Positions 53,092-63,499 of a stretch of 64,000 nt of DNA are shown in pieces. The number at the start of each line of letters is the position of its first letter. Positions within the stretch are counted from its first letter, which is position 1. The position numbers and the translations under genes were made by a program. Origin of the DNA: Oleiagrimonas sp963817755 (lineage in GTDB: Bacteria; Pseudomonadota; Gammaproteobacteria; Xanthomonadales; Rhodanobacteraceae); contig CAWFPB010000002.1 in NCBI GenBank assembly GCA_963817755.1, positions 186,001 to 250,000 on the forward strand, in the 5' to 3' direction. Below the pieces are notes generated by a model. It was not told the DNA's origin and searched no databases. It was given only the letters and a program-made list of their open reading frames with translations.

Positions 53092-53886
53092 TTACTGAAA
53101 TCCGAATTCGAAGGCGACCGCCTTCTTGCCCGGGTCCTTGACCTCGAACACCATGGCCGTGGAGGCGCCGGGTGCCAGACCGCGCGTCCTGGCGGTGGCA
53201 TCGTCGAGGTAGTCGGAGGGGCGGAACCGACGCATGGCGATGCGGTTGCCGTCCAGGTCCGAGAGCGTGATCGTGACCACCGGATAGGGCTGGGCATACA
53301 CGGCCTCGTTGCGCACCGTGGCGCTGATGATCAATGCGCCGGGTACCGAGGGGTGTGGGCGCACGTCGCGCGAAACCAGCTGCAGCTTGTCCACATCGGC
53401 GATCAGCGGAAGGTGGCAGCCCAGGTGCGCGCAGGCGCTGCGCAGCCATGGAGCGAACTGCGGGTTGTGCAGGAGCGGGCGACGTTCGGCCCAGACCAGC
53501 TGGGCCCCAAGCAACAGCGCCAGCGCGGCGCAGGCCAGCACCCAGCGCAGGGTGTGCGGGGCGCGCTCGGGCAGGCGCTCCAGGCGTGCGAAGGACGGCA
53601 GCTCGTGGCTCTCGTGCTCCTCCGCGGCCGGCGGCGCATGGGCGAACAGGGGCGCCTGCAGGGACTCGTCGGCACGCACCACGCTCATCATCAGCACTGG
53701 CGGCGCCGGGCTGGTCGGATGGACCGGCAGCGTCTCGCAGGTCTCCTCCGGCAGCTCTTCGGTGAGCGTCGCCAGGCAGCCGAAGGTGGCCCCGCACTTG
53801 CCGCAGGCGACGGTGCCGTGCGCCTGCGCCACCGTGGCGGCGTCGAAGGAAAACACGGTCAGGCATTCGGGGCACTGGGCGTACAT
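53092..53886 (-). CDS. DUF3426 protein with N-terminal zinc ribbon
   Basis: 264 residues. The N-terminus has two CxxC pairs, CPEC (5-8) and CGKC (28-31), a zinc-ribbon of the MJ0042 type; then a transmembrane helix (about 113-130, LRWVLACAALALLLGAQLVW) and a periplasmic DUF3426 domain (QLVSRDVRPHPSVPGALIISATVRNEA, QPYPVVTITLSDLDGN, FRPSDYL). Function unknown, possibly linking cytoplasmic metal or nucleic-acid sensing to the envelope. 42 bases separate it from prmA. Confidence 0.85.
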   Translation of the reverse strand: MYAQCPECLTVFSFDAATVAQAHGTVACGKCGATFGCLATLTEELPEETCETLPVHPTSPAPPVLMMSVVRADESLQAPLFAHAPPAAEEHESHELPSFARLERLPERAPHTLRWVLACAALALLLGAQLVWAERRPLLHNPQFAPWLRSACAHLGCHLPLIADVDKLQLVSRDVRPHPSVPGALIISATVRNEAVYAQPYPVVTITLSDLDGNRIAMRRFRPSDYLDDATARTRGLAPGASTAMVFEVKDPGKKAVAFEFGFQ

Positions 53887-53928
53887 GGATGCGATTGTAT
53901 GCCATGGCCCGCCGGCGGCGCGGCCGGA

Positions 53929-54828
53929 TCAGGCGCGACGGCGACCGTCGATGCGCACCCAGTCGCCGAGCACGCTCACGCGCAGGTCCTCGAAGTCGGC
54001 GTCGTAGCGTTCCAGCAGTTCGTCCTGCTGGCCGTCGAGGATGCCCGAAAGCGCGAATGGTGCGCCCGGTTTGACCAGTTCGGCGAAGCGTCCGGCCAGC
54101 TCGGCCAGCGGCGCGGCGAGGATGTTGGCTACGAACACGTCGGCCGGCGTGTCCGGTACCGCATCGGGAAGGTATACGGAAAGGCGCTCGTCGACGCCAT
54201 TGCGTTCGGCGTTGTCCTGTGTGGCGGTCAGCGCCTGCGGGTCGTTGTCCACGCCGATGGCGCGCGCGGCGCCGAGCTTGAGCGCGGCGATCGCCAGCAC
54301 CCCGGAACCGCAGCCGTAGTCGATGACGGTGCGACCGGTCAGGTCCAGGCCGTCCAGCCATTGAAGGCACAGCGCCGTGGTCGGATGGGTGCCGGTGCCG
54401 AAGGCCAGGCCCGGGTCCAGGCGCACCACGACGGCATCCGGTTCGTCGAACGATTCGTCGTTCCACGGCACGATCCACAGCCGTCGGCCGAAGCGCATCG
54501 GCTGGAACCGGTCCATCCAGGCGCGTTCCCAGTCCTGGTCGGCGACCTCGCGGAAGTCGAGTTGGTCCGGCTGCAGGCCCGGCAGCGCGGCACACAATGC
54601 GTCGGCGATGGTGGCGCGGTCGGCGTCGTGCTCGAACAGCGCCGACAGCACCACGCGGTTCCACAGCGGGGTCTGTTCCACCCCGGGCTCGAAGATCGCG
54701 CGCTCGTCCGGGGTCTCGGCATCGGCGTCCTGCAAGGTCACCGACAGCGCGCCGAGCTCCTCCAGCGCGTCCTCGCAGGCGGGCTGGTGGGCGGCGGGCA
54801 GGGTCAGGGAGAGTTCGATCCAGGGCAT
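53929..54828 (-). CDS. prmA: Ribosomal protein L11 methyltransferase
   Basis: 299 residues, the family's usual length. N-terminal L11-recognition domain (MPWIELSLTLPAAHQPACEDALEELGALSVTL) and a Rossmann domain with LAFGTGTHPTTALCLQWLDG, VIDYGCGSGVLAIAALKLGA and VFVANILAAPL (the N-I-L-A motif IV). Trimethylates L11 at three positions. Leftward, after accC, separated by a repeat hairpin. Confidence 0.95.
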   Translation of the reverse strand: MPWIELSLTLPAAHQPACEDALEELGALSVTLQDADAETPDERAIFEPGVEQTPLWNRVVLSALFEHDADRATIADALCAALPGLQPDQLDFREVADQDWERAWMDRFQPMRFGRRLWIVPWNDESFDEPDAVVVRLDPGLAFGTGTHPTTALCLQWLDGLDLTGRTVIDYGCGSGVLAIAALKLGAARAIGVDNDPQALTATQDNAERNGVDERLSVYLPDAVPDTPADVFVANILAAPLAELAGRFAELVKPGAPFALSGILDGQQDELLERYDADFEDLRVSVLGDWVRIDGRRRA

Positions 54829-54837
54829 ATGAGAGCA

Positions 54838-54927
54838 GGGAATCGGCAGTAGGGAATGGGGAATGGGGCGGGGCTCGGAGGCGCCGCCGAGAGCGACTCC
54901 ATTCCCGATTCCCCATTCCTCATTCCC
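54838..54927. repeat. Inverted GGAATGG-type heptad repeats between accC and prmA
   Basis: Left arm GGGAATCGGCAGTAGGGAATGGG and further GGAATGGGG, right arm ...CCATTCCCGATTCCCC and CATTCCTCATTCCC, imperfectly complementary over about 30 bases with a G/C-rich loop. It fills the interval between the accC stop and the prmA start. Confidence 0.7.
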
Positions 54928-54933
54928 GGCATG

Positions 54934-56301
<1,368 letters not shown>

Positions 56302-56335
56302 GGGAATGGGGAGTCGGGAATGGGGAATGGGAAGA
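56302..56335. repeat. Left inverted repeat flanking the four-helix-bundle gene
   Basis: GGGAATGGGGAGTCGGGAATGG then GGAATGGGAAG, starting one base after the accC start codon. Its reverse complement is closely similar to the right copy at 56711-56741. Confidence 0.75.
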
Positions 56336-56344
56336 GCGTGGCGT

Positions 56345-56728
56345 TCATCGCGATGTTCCAGGCTTTTTCAGTGCATTCATCAGTGCGGTCAGTCGGGCAA
56401 AGACGCGGTTGATGCTCGTAAGCAATGCCGGAGATCTGTTCGCCATGTCCAGTCGCACCGCGAGTTGGCACTGCGTGTCGAGTTCCGCAAGCGATCCGCG
56501 TGCCACGGAAAGAAATCGCAGATATTCCTGCGTCGAGCGGCGTGCGGCTCCTTCGGCGATGTTCGAGGGCACGCTGACGGCGGCTCGACGGACCTGGGCG
56601 GTCAGTCCGAACCGCTCGGACTCGGGAAAGGCGCCGGAGAAGGTGTAGACCGCTTCGACCAGGTTCATGGCGTCCTGCCAAACCTTCAGGTCCTCGTGCG
56701 GTCGCTTTGCCCATTCCCCATTCTCCAT
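56345..56728 (-). CDS. Four-helix-bundle protein (S23/IVP family)
   Basis: 127 residues from MENGEWAKRPHEDLK; an upstream ATG at 56752 would add eight residues encoded by the repeat. HEDLKVWQDAMNLVEAVYTFSGAFP, FGLTAQVRRAAVSVPSNIAEGAARRS and FLSVARGSLAELDTQCQLA are the family signatures (TIGR02436-type). Such proteins were first seen in 23S rRNA intervening sequences and are often mobile-looking with no settled function. It sits in the gap between accB and accC, flanked by inverted heptad repeats. Confidence 0.8.
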   Translation of the reverse strand: MENGEWAKRPHEDLKVWQDAMNLVEAVYTFSGAFPESERFGLTAQVRRAAVSVPSNIAEGAARRSTQEYLRFLSVARGSLAELDTQCQLAVRLDMANRSPALLTSINRVFARLTALMNALKKPGTSR

Positions 56729-56741
56729 TCCCGATTCCCGG
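56711..56741. repeat. Right inverted repeat flanking the four-helix-bundle gene
   Basis: CCATTCCCCATTCTCCATTC then CCGATTCCCGG. Its reverse complement resembles the copy at 56302-56335. It ends four bases before the accB stop codon. Confidence 0.75.
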
Positions 56742-56744
56742 GCA

Positions 56745-57209
56745 TCAGGCAATCACGAACATCGGCTCGTCGAATTCCACCGGCTGGCCGTTCTCGACCA
56801 GGATGGCGGCCACGGTGCCGTCGGCGTCGGCCTCGATCTGGTTGAACATCTTCATGGCTTCGATGATGCCCAGGGTCTCGCCCTTGCTGACCTTCTGGCC
56901 GACCTTCACGAACGGCTCGGCGCCCGGGGTGGAGGCGGCGTAGAAGGTGCCGACCATCGGTGCCTTGACCTGGTGGCCGGCCGGTATGTCGCTGGCTGCG
57001 GCGTCGGCCGGGGCGGCGGGCTGCGCGGCCGGAGCCGGAGCGGCCGGGGCCGGTGCAGGGACGGCCGGGGCCGTCGCGGCGGCCACGTTCACGCTGCCGG
57101 CGGGCACGCGCGAGAGGCGTACGACCTCCTCGCCTTCCTTGATCTCCAGTTCGGAGAGATTGGATTCCTCGAGCAGGTCGATCAGTTTCTTGATCTTGCG
57201 CAGATCCAT
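56745..57209 (-). CDS. accB: Acetyl-CoA carboxylase biotin carboxyl carrier protein
   Basis: 154 residues. N-terminal MDLRKIKKLIDLLEESNLSEL, an A/P-rich linker, and the biotinyl domain with the EAMKMFNQIEA motif whose lysine receives biotin. It carries the carboxyl group to the transferase. Normally directly followed by accC; here 443 bases with a foreign-looking gene separate them. About 13 bases separate it from aroQ, upstream on its strand. Confidence 0.96.
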   Translation of the reverse strand: MDLRKIKKLIDLLEESNLSELEIKEGEEVVRLSRVPAGSVNVAAATAPAVPAPAPAAPAPAAQPAAPADAAASDIPAGHQVKAPMVGTFYAASTPGAEPFVKVGQKVSKGETLGIIEAMKMFNQIEADADGTVAAILVENGQPVEFDEPMFVIA

Positions 57210-57222
57210 GGGATGAACCTTG

Positions 57223-57684
57223 TCAGCTGTCAGTCGAAAGGGTTTGGCCGGACAGTCGCGCCACGGCGGCTTCCAGCGCCAGCCGGTAGCTGTCGGGGCC
57301 GAAGCCCGCGATCACGCCGACGGCCAGGTCGGTGAAGTACGAATGCCTGCGAAACGGTTCGCGGGCATGGACGTTGGAAAGATGGACCTCGATGAATTCG
57401 ATGTCCACCGCGGCCAGCGCATCGCGCAGGGCCACGCTGGTGTGGGTGAAGGCGGCCGGGTTGATCAGGATGATGTCCACGCCTTCGTCGCGCGCCTGGT
57501 GCACGCGGGCGATCAATTCATGCTCGGCGTTGGACTGGAACCAGGCCAGTTCGTGGCCGGCGGCTTCGGCCTGAGCGGCCAGGTCGGCATTGATCTGGAC
57601 CAGGCTGCGCGCACCGTACATCGCCGGTTCGCGTACCCCGAGCAGGTTCAGGTTGGGGCCGTGCAGGGCGAGGATCTTGGCCAC
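57223..57684 (-). CDS. aroQ: Type II 3-dehydroquinate dehydratase
   Basis: 153 residues. MAKILALHGPNLNLLGVREPAMYG and INPAAFTHTSVALRDAL, with EVHLSNVHAREPFRRHSYFTD, are the type II signature; the active-site Tyr and His are present. Third step of the shikimate pathway. Forms a short operon with accB. Upstream is the interrupted tlpA-like gene. Confidence 0.95.
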   Translation of the reverse strand: MAKILALHGPNLNLLGVREPAMYGARSLVQINADLAAQAEAAGHELAWFQSNAEHELIARVHQARDEGVDIILINPAAFTHTSVALRDALAAVDIEFIEVHLSNVHAREPFRRHSYFTDLAVGVIAGFGPDSYRLALEAAVARLSGQTLSTDS

Positions 57685-57804
57685 GGTGGTATCGCGTGTC
57701 GCGATCCGGGGATCGCGGAAGGCGCAAGTGTGCTCGCGTGGAATCGGAATGTCCAGTTCGACGCAGATCGGCGACGTTCTTTGACGTTTGCGTCACAAGG
57801 TGCG

Positions 57805-57835
57805 CGGGATCCGGGAATGGGGGATGCGGGATTCG
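57805..57835. repeat. GGAATGG/GGGATTCGG-type heptad string
   Basis: GGGATCCGGGAATGGGG and GATGCGGGATTCGG, a member of the dispersed heptad family, in the tlpA-aroQ interval. Confidence 0.55.
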
Positions 57836-57843
57836 GCGTCGGT

Positions 57844-58465
57844 TCAGCGCAGCCAGCGGTGCAGGGTGGCGGGGTCGAGGCCGCCCAGGCGGGTGCGCAC
57901 GATGCGGCCCTGGCGATCGACCAGCACGCTGAACGGCAGGGCGCGGCGGGTGTCGCCCAGGACCACGCGCGGGTCCGGGCGCAGCGCGCCGCCCAGCAGC
58001 ATCGGGATAGGCCGGCGGGTGGGCGCGCAGGTAGTCGCGCACCCGGGCCGGGTCGTCCATGGCGATGCCGACGACCTGCACGCCGCGGCCGGCGTTCGCG
58101 CGCTGGGCGGCGGCCAGCGCCGGCATTTCCTTCAGGCACGGCACGCACCAGGTGGCCCAGAACGTCAGCACCATCCGCTGGCCCCGCCATTGCGCCAGCG
58201 GCCGGGGCCGGCCATCGACAGCGTCGGGCAGCGTCCACGGCGGCAGCGCATCGCCGGGGCCGCGCACGGCCACGCCGGGCGGGGCGGCGGGGGCGCTGTC
58301 GCGCAACAGGTCCTGCGCGATGTGGTTGCCCAGGGGAGTGGACATGAGCAGGCGCAGCAGCCTCGGCGGCGGGCCGTGGACATGGATCCAGGCGCCCGTC
58401 AGGCCGGCGCCGGCCAGCAGCGCCAGCAGCACGATGCCCCAGGTGGGCCGCCGCACGCCGCGCAT
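57844..58465 (-). pseudogene. TlpA-like thioredoxin-fold protein, frameshifted
   Basis: The gene starts MRGVRRPTWGIVLLALLAG (signal anchor) and has a thioredoxin domain with FWATWCVPCLKEMPA (C-x-x-C) and VVGIAMDDPARV. The frame then changes at a run of three Gs at 58004-58006: after HPPAYP the continuous frame reads through aroQ, whereas removing one base gives MLLGGALRPDPRVVLGD, ALPFSVLVDRQG and HRWLR then a stop at 57844. The corrected product is 206 residues, TlpA-like. It could be a sequencing error or a real pseudogene. It normally keeps periplasmic cysteines reduced, with DsbD as electron donor, and follows dsbD by 3 bases. Confidence 0.7.
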
Positions 58466-58468
58466 ACG

Positions 58469-60679
58469 CTAGCGCGCGGCCTGCTCGAGGGCCTTGCGCA
58501 CCAGTCCCGGGGTCAGTACCGAGGGCAGCTTCACGCCCGGACCGCCGTCCTTCGGGAACACCACGTAGACCGGCACGCCGGGCGAATGCCAGCGCTTGAG
58601 GAAGGCGGTGATGGCCGGGTTCTCGTTGGTCCAGTCGCCCTTCATGTAGACCGCGCCGGTGCGCTTGAGCAGGCCGCGGAAGGCCTCGGTATCGAGCACC
58701 GTGTGCTCGTTGGCCTTGCAGGTGATGCACCAGTCGGCGGTCATGTCCACGAAGACCGGCGTGCCCTGCTTGCGCAGTTGTGCCAGCCGCGCGGGTGAGA
58801 AGTCGACCACGCCCATGTCGGCGTGACGGCTGGCGGTGGCCGCGGGTGAGGGCATGCGATGGATCAGCACCAGCGGCGCCAGGGCCACGAGCAGCAGCAC
58901 GCCGGCCAGGATCTTGCTGGGGGTGCCGCGTGTCCGGCTGCGTTCGCTCCACCACAGCGCCAGTGCCAGCAGCACTGCGCCAATCAGCAGCAGGCCGACG
59001 CCGTCGGCGCCGCGCTGGTGGGCCAGTACCCAGGCCAGCCACGCCGCGGTCAGGTACAGCGGGAAGGCCAGCACCTGCTTGAGCGTCTCCATCCAGGCGC
59101 CGGGGCGCGGCAGCCAGTTGCCCAGTTTCGGGAAGTAGCCGATCAGCAGGAACGGCAGCGCCAGGCCCAGGCCCAGCGCCAGGAACACCAGCAGCGCCGC
59201 GGGCCAGCTCGCGGTAAAGGCATAGGCCAGCGCCACGCCCATCAGCGGGGCGGTGCAGGGGCTGGCCACGACCACCGCCAGCACGCCGGTGAAGAAGTCG
59301 CCGGCCAGGCCGGATCTGGTCGTCAGCGACTGCCCGGTGCCGGCCAGGCCGGCGCCGAAATGCACCACGCCCGAGTAGCTCAGGCCCATGGCCATCATCA
59401 CGTAGGCCAGGATGCCGATGAAGGCTGGCTGCTGCAGCTGGAAGCCCCACCCGGAGGCCATGCCGGCCGCGCGCAGGCCGATCACGGCCAGGCCGACCAC
59501 GGCAAAGCTGGCCAGTACGCCGGCGGTGTAGGCCAGGGCGTGGTGGCGGGTGTTCTTCGAGCTCTCGCGGCTTTCCACCAGGCTGACTGCTTTCAGCGAC
59601 AACACTGGCAGCACACACGGCATCAGGTTCAGCAGCAGCCCGCCACCCAGGGCCAGCAGCAGGGCACCGAGCAGGGTCTGCGACATGCCCGCGGGTGGCG
59701 GCGTGGCGGCATCCTGTTTCGCGGCCGGGTTGCCGTTCGTCGCGCTGCGGCCGGCGGCGGGCGGAAGGTCGATCGCGACCGTGCGGGTCATCTGCGGGTA
59801 ACAGATGCCGTGCTCGAGGCAGCCCTGGAAGCTGGCCTGCAGCGTCACGTGGTCGGTGTGACCGCGGGTGATCGACACCGGGACCTCGACCTGGTCGAAG
59901 TACACGATGCTGTCTCCGAAATTGCCGTCGTGGTAGGCGACGCCGGTCGGCCATTGCGGCTTGCCCAGTTTCGCGCCCCCGGCATCGGCCAGCTTCAGCG
60001 AGGTGCGGTCGCGGTACAGGTAATAGCCCTTGGGCATGGTCCAGCGCAGAAGCAGGGTGTTCGGCGAGGTGGCAATGGCCTGGAAGCGGAAGGCCTGGTC
60101 GGCCGGCAGCGCCTGGCCGGGAGAGCCTTCTTCCTGGTCTGCGCCGAGAAGAGCGTTGCCGTGGCTGGCGGCGCCGAGCAGGTCGGTGCCCTTCGAGGTC
60201 TTGCCTGCGGCCGGCCCGGTGGGTAGCGCCACGGTCAGTTTCACCGTATAGGGCGGGTAGCAGATCTTCGGATCGACCTCGTGGCAGCCCTGCATCTTCA
60301 CCGCCAGCGAGAGACTCCCGGTGCCCTTGTCCAGCAGCGTGTAGGGCAGGGTGGCATCGATGCTGTCGTGGTAGATCTCGATGTTGCCCAGGTACGGGTC
60401 GTGCTCCTTCAGCCCGTCGGGCAGCTGCAGCGTGCCGAGTTTCGCATGGCCACCGGTGTCCTTGACCGAGAGGCGGCTGCGGTACAGGTAGTAGTGCGGC
60501 GCGATGGTCCAGTGCAGATGCACGGTGCCGGGTGTGCGCACTTCGGCCTTGACCTGGTAGGCCTGGGCCACGGGCAGCAGGCCGTCGACCGGTTGCGCGG
60601 CCAGCGGGGGCGAGATCGCGGCCAGGGCGACAAGCCCGGTCAGGATCAGCAGGAAGGAGCGACGGATCATGCGGTGCAT
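58469..60679 (-). CDS. dsbD: Thiol:disulfide interchange protein DsbD with two alpha domains
   Basis: 736 residues, longer than E. coli DsbD (565). After a signal peptide there are two consecutive alpha (DsbDn) domains at about 31-155 and 190-307, each with its cysteine pair: C132 and C140 (GCHEVDPKICYPP) and C287 and C293 (GCLEHGICYPQ). Then eight transmembrane helices with the membrane cysteines (MPCVLPVL, ASPCTAPLMG) and a C-terminal thioredoxin-like gamma domain (DWCITCK). It moves electrons from cytoplasmic thioredoxin to periplasmic disulfide isomerases. Confidence 0.93.
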   Translation of the reverse strand: MHRMIRRSFLLILTGLVALAAISPPLAAQPVDGLLPVAQAYQVKAEVRTPGTVHLHWTIAPHYYLYRSRLSVKDTGGHAKLGTLQLPDGLKEHDPYLGNIEIYHDSIDATLPYTLLDKGTGSLSLAVKMQGCHEVDPKICYPPYTVKLTVALPTGPAAGKTSKGTDLLGAASHGNALLGADQEEGSPGQALPADQAFRFQAIATSPNTLLLRWTMPKGYYLYRDRTSLKLADAGGAKLGKPQWPTGVAYHDGNFGDSIVYFDQVEVPVSITRGHTDHVTLQASFQGCLEHGICYPQMTRTVAIDLPPAAGRSATNGNPAAKQDAATPPPAGMSQTLLGALLLALGGGLLLNLMPCVLPVLSLKAVSLVESRESSKNTRHHALAYTAGVLASFAVVGLAVIGLRAAGMASGWGFQLQQPAFIGILAYVMMAMGLSYSGVVHFGAGLAGTGQSLTTRSGLAGDFFTGVLAVVVASPCTAPLMGVALAYAFTASWPAALLVFLALGLGLALPFLLIGYFPKLGNWLPRPGAWMETLKQVLAFPLYLTAAWLAWVLAHQRGADGVGLLLIGAVLLALALWWSERSRTRGTPSKILAGVLLLVALAPLVLIHRMPSPAATASRHADMGVVDFSPARLAQLRKQGTPVFVDMTADWCITCKANEHTVLDTEAFRGLLKRTGAVYMKGDWTNENPAITAFLKRWHSPGVPVYVVFPKDGGPGVKLPSVLTPGLVRKALEQAAR

Positions 60680-60734
60680 CGGGGACTCCGGTCCGCGTCT
60701 GGGGCGCGGGCTCGCGTGCGGTACAAGGTATCCA

Positions 60735-61079
60735 TTATGACCGTGCCGTGCGTGGATCGCTTACGGACACGCTGTCGCGCAACCAGTCCAGGTACGCGGG
60801 CAGGCCGGAGGCGATGTCCAGGGCAATCACCTCGGGCACGTCATAGGGGTGGAGTTCGACCAGCCGCGCCTGCAGGGATTCGATGGCGTCAGAGCGGGTC
60901 TTGATCAGCAGCAGCGCTTCGGCGTCTTCCTGCAGGCCACCCTCCCAGCGGTAGGTCGAGACCAGGCCCGGCACGCGGCTGACGCAGGCGGCCAGTCGCT
61001 CCGCCACCAGCGTGCGCGCGATGTGCTCGGCGCTCTCGGCGTCGGGGCAGGTGCACAGCAGCAGGCAGGCGTCGGTCAT
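60735..61079 (-). CDS. cutA: Divalent cation tolerance protein CutA
   Basis: 114 residues from MTDACLLLCTCPDAESAEHIA; SRVPGLVSTYRWEGGLQEDAEALLLIKT and HPYDVPEVIALDI are CutA hallmarks. A trimeric ferredoxin-like fold protein linked to copper tolerance. It lies between the dsbD gene and the divergent groESL control region. Confidence 0.93.
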   Translation of the reverse strand: MTDACLLLCTCPDAESAEHIARTLVAERLAACVSRVPGLVSTYRWEGGLQEDAEALLLIKTRSDAIESLQARLVELHPYDVPEVIALDIASGLPAYLDWLRDSVSVSDPRTARS

Positions 61080-61231
61080 GGCGGTCGGGAAGCGGGCGCA
61101 ACCGGGACAGTCTACGCAGTCCGGCCGGTGCCGTGCAGCCACGCAATCGGCCGGTTGCCCTTGAAAGCCGCTCGGGCGTCCCAATCTGGCGGGACAGGCG
61201 ACGCAGTCTTCTCTTGGAGACCGGCTGTCGT

Positions 61232-61263
61232 TAGAATTGGCACTCATCACCACCGAGTGCTAG
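61232..61263 (+). promoter_or_regulatory. CIRCE operator and groESL promoter region
   Basis: TTGGCACTC (61237-61245), nine bases, GAGTGCTAG (61255-61263): differs from the CIRCE consensus (TTAGCACTC-N9-GAGTGCTAA) at only two bases. It is the binding site of HrcA, the heat-shock repressor. A -10 TAGAAT (61232-61237) touches the left arm; no strong -35 is seen. It lies 47 bases before the groES start. Confidence 0.93.
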
Positions 61264-61310
61264 CAAGGTGGTGGAAAAACTTTCAACATCAACCATTTGG
61301 TGGAAACGTC

Positions 61311-61604
61311 ATGAGCAAACTGCGTCCGTTGCACGACCGCGTGATCGTCAAGCGCCTGGAAGAGGAAAAGGTCTCTGCAGGCGGCATCGTCATTCCCGAC
61401 TCGGCCGCCGAGAAGCCGATCCGCGGCGAAGTGATGGCCGCCGGCGAGGGCAAGATCCTGGACGACGGCAAGGTCCGCCCGATGGCGGTCAAGGTCGGCG
61501 ACAAGGTCCTGTTCGGCAAGTACTCGGGCACCGAGGTCAAGATCGACGGCGAAGAGCTGCTGGTCCTGCGCGAAGACGACATCGTGGCGGTGATCGAGGG
61601 CTGA
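61311..61604 (+). CDS. groES: Co-chaperonin GroES
   Basis: 97 residues. LRPLHDRVIVKRLEEEK, the mobile loop SAGGIVIPD, and GDKVLFGKYSGTEVKIDGEELLVL are the classical GroES sequence. Caps the GroEL cage. First gene of groES-groEL, downstream of CIRCE. GGTGGAAAC precedes the start. Confidence 0.97.
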   Translation: MSKLRPLHDRVIVKRLEEEKVSAGGIVIPDSAAEKPIRGEVMAAGEGKILDDGKVRPMAVKVGDKVLFGKYSGTEVKIDGEELLVLREDDIVAVIEG

Positions 61605-61729
61605 AAGGCCGGGAATGGCGAATGGGGAATCGGGCATGACCCCGAGGCGTGACGACTCCGCACCCATGACCCGTCCGCGATGCATCGCAACTGAACAAGC
61701 TTCTCCAAAATTTTCGAGGAAAAATCATC
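61605..61729. other. groES-groEL intergenic region with heptad string
   Basis: 125 bases. It carries GGGAATGGCGAATGGGGAATCGGGC (starting about 61611), a member of the heptad-string family, and a groEL ribosome site GAGGAAAA before 61730. Confidence 0.6.
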
Positions 61730-63385
<1,656 letters not shown>

Positions 63386-63412
63386 GCCCGGTCGATCCGA
63401 CCCCGCGACACG

Positions 63413-63438
63413 AAAAACCCCGCTCCGGCGGGGTTTTT
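63413..63438 (+). terminator. Rho-independent terminator of groEL
   Basis: CCCCGC (63418-63423), loop TCCG, GCGGGG (63428-63433), preceded by A5 and followed by T5. It lies 28 bases after the groEL stop. Confidence 0.9.
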
Positions 63439-63499
63439 CTTTTTCCGGTCGCGATGGTAGCCATGGCGTACAATGGGGGATGGACACATGGGAACACGC

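Noticed and set aside
57518..58465. Continuous minus frame of 315 residues at the tlpA locus
   Set aside because: After residue 155 the sequence is not TlpA-like and overlaps aroQ; the frameshifted, shorter gene explains the motifs better.
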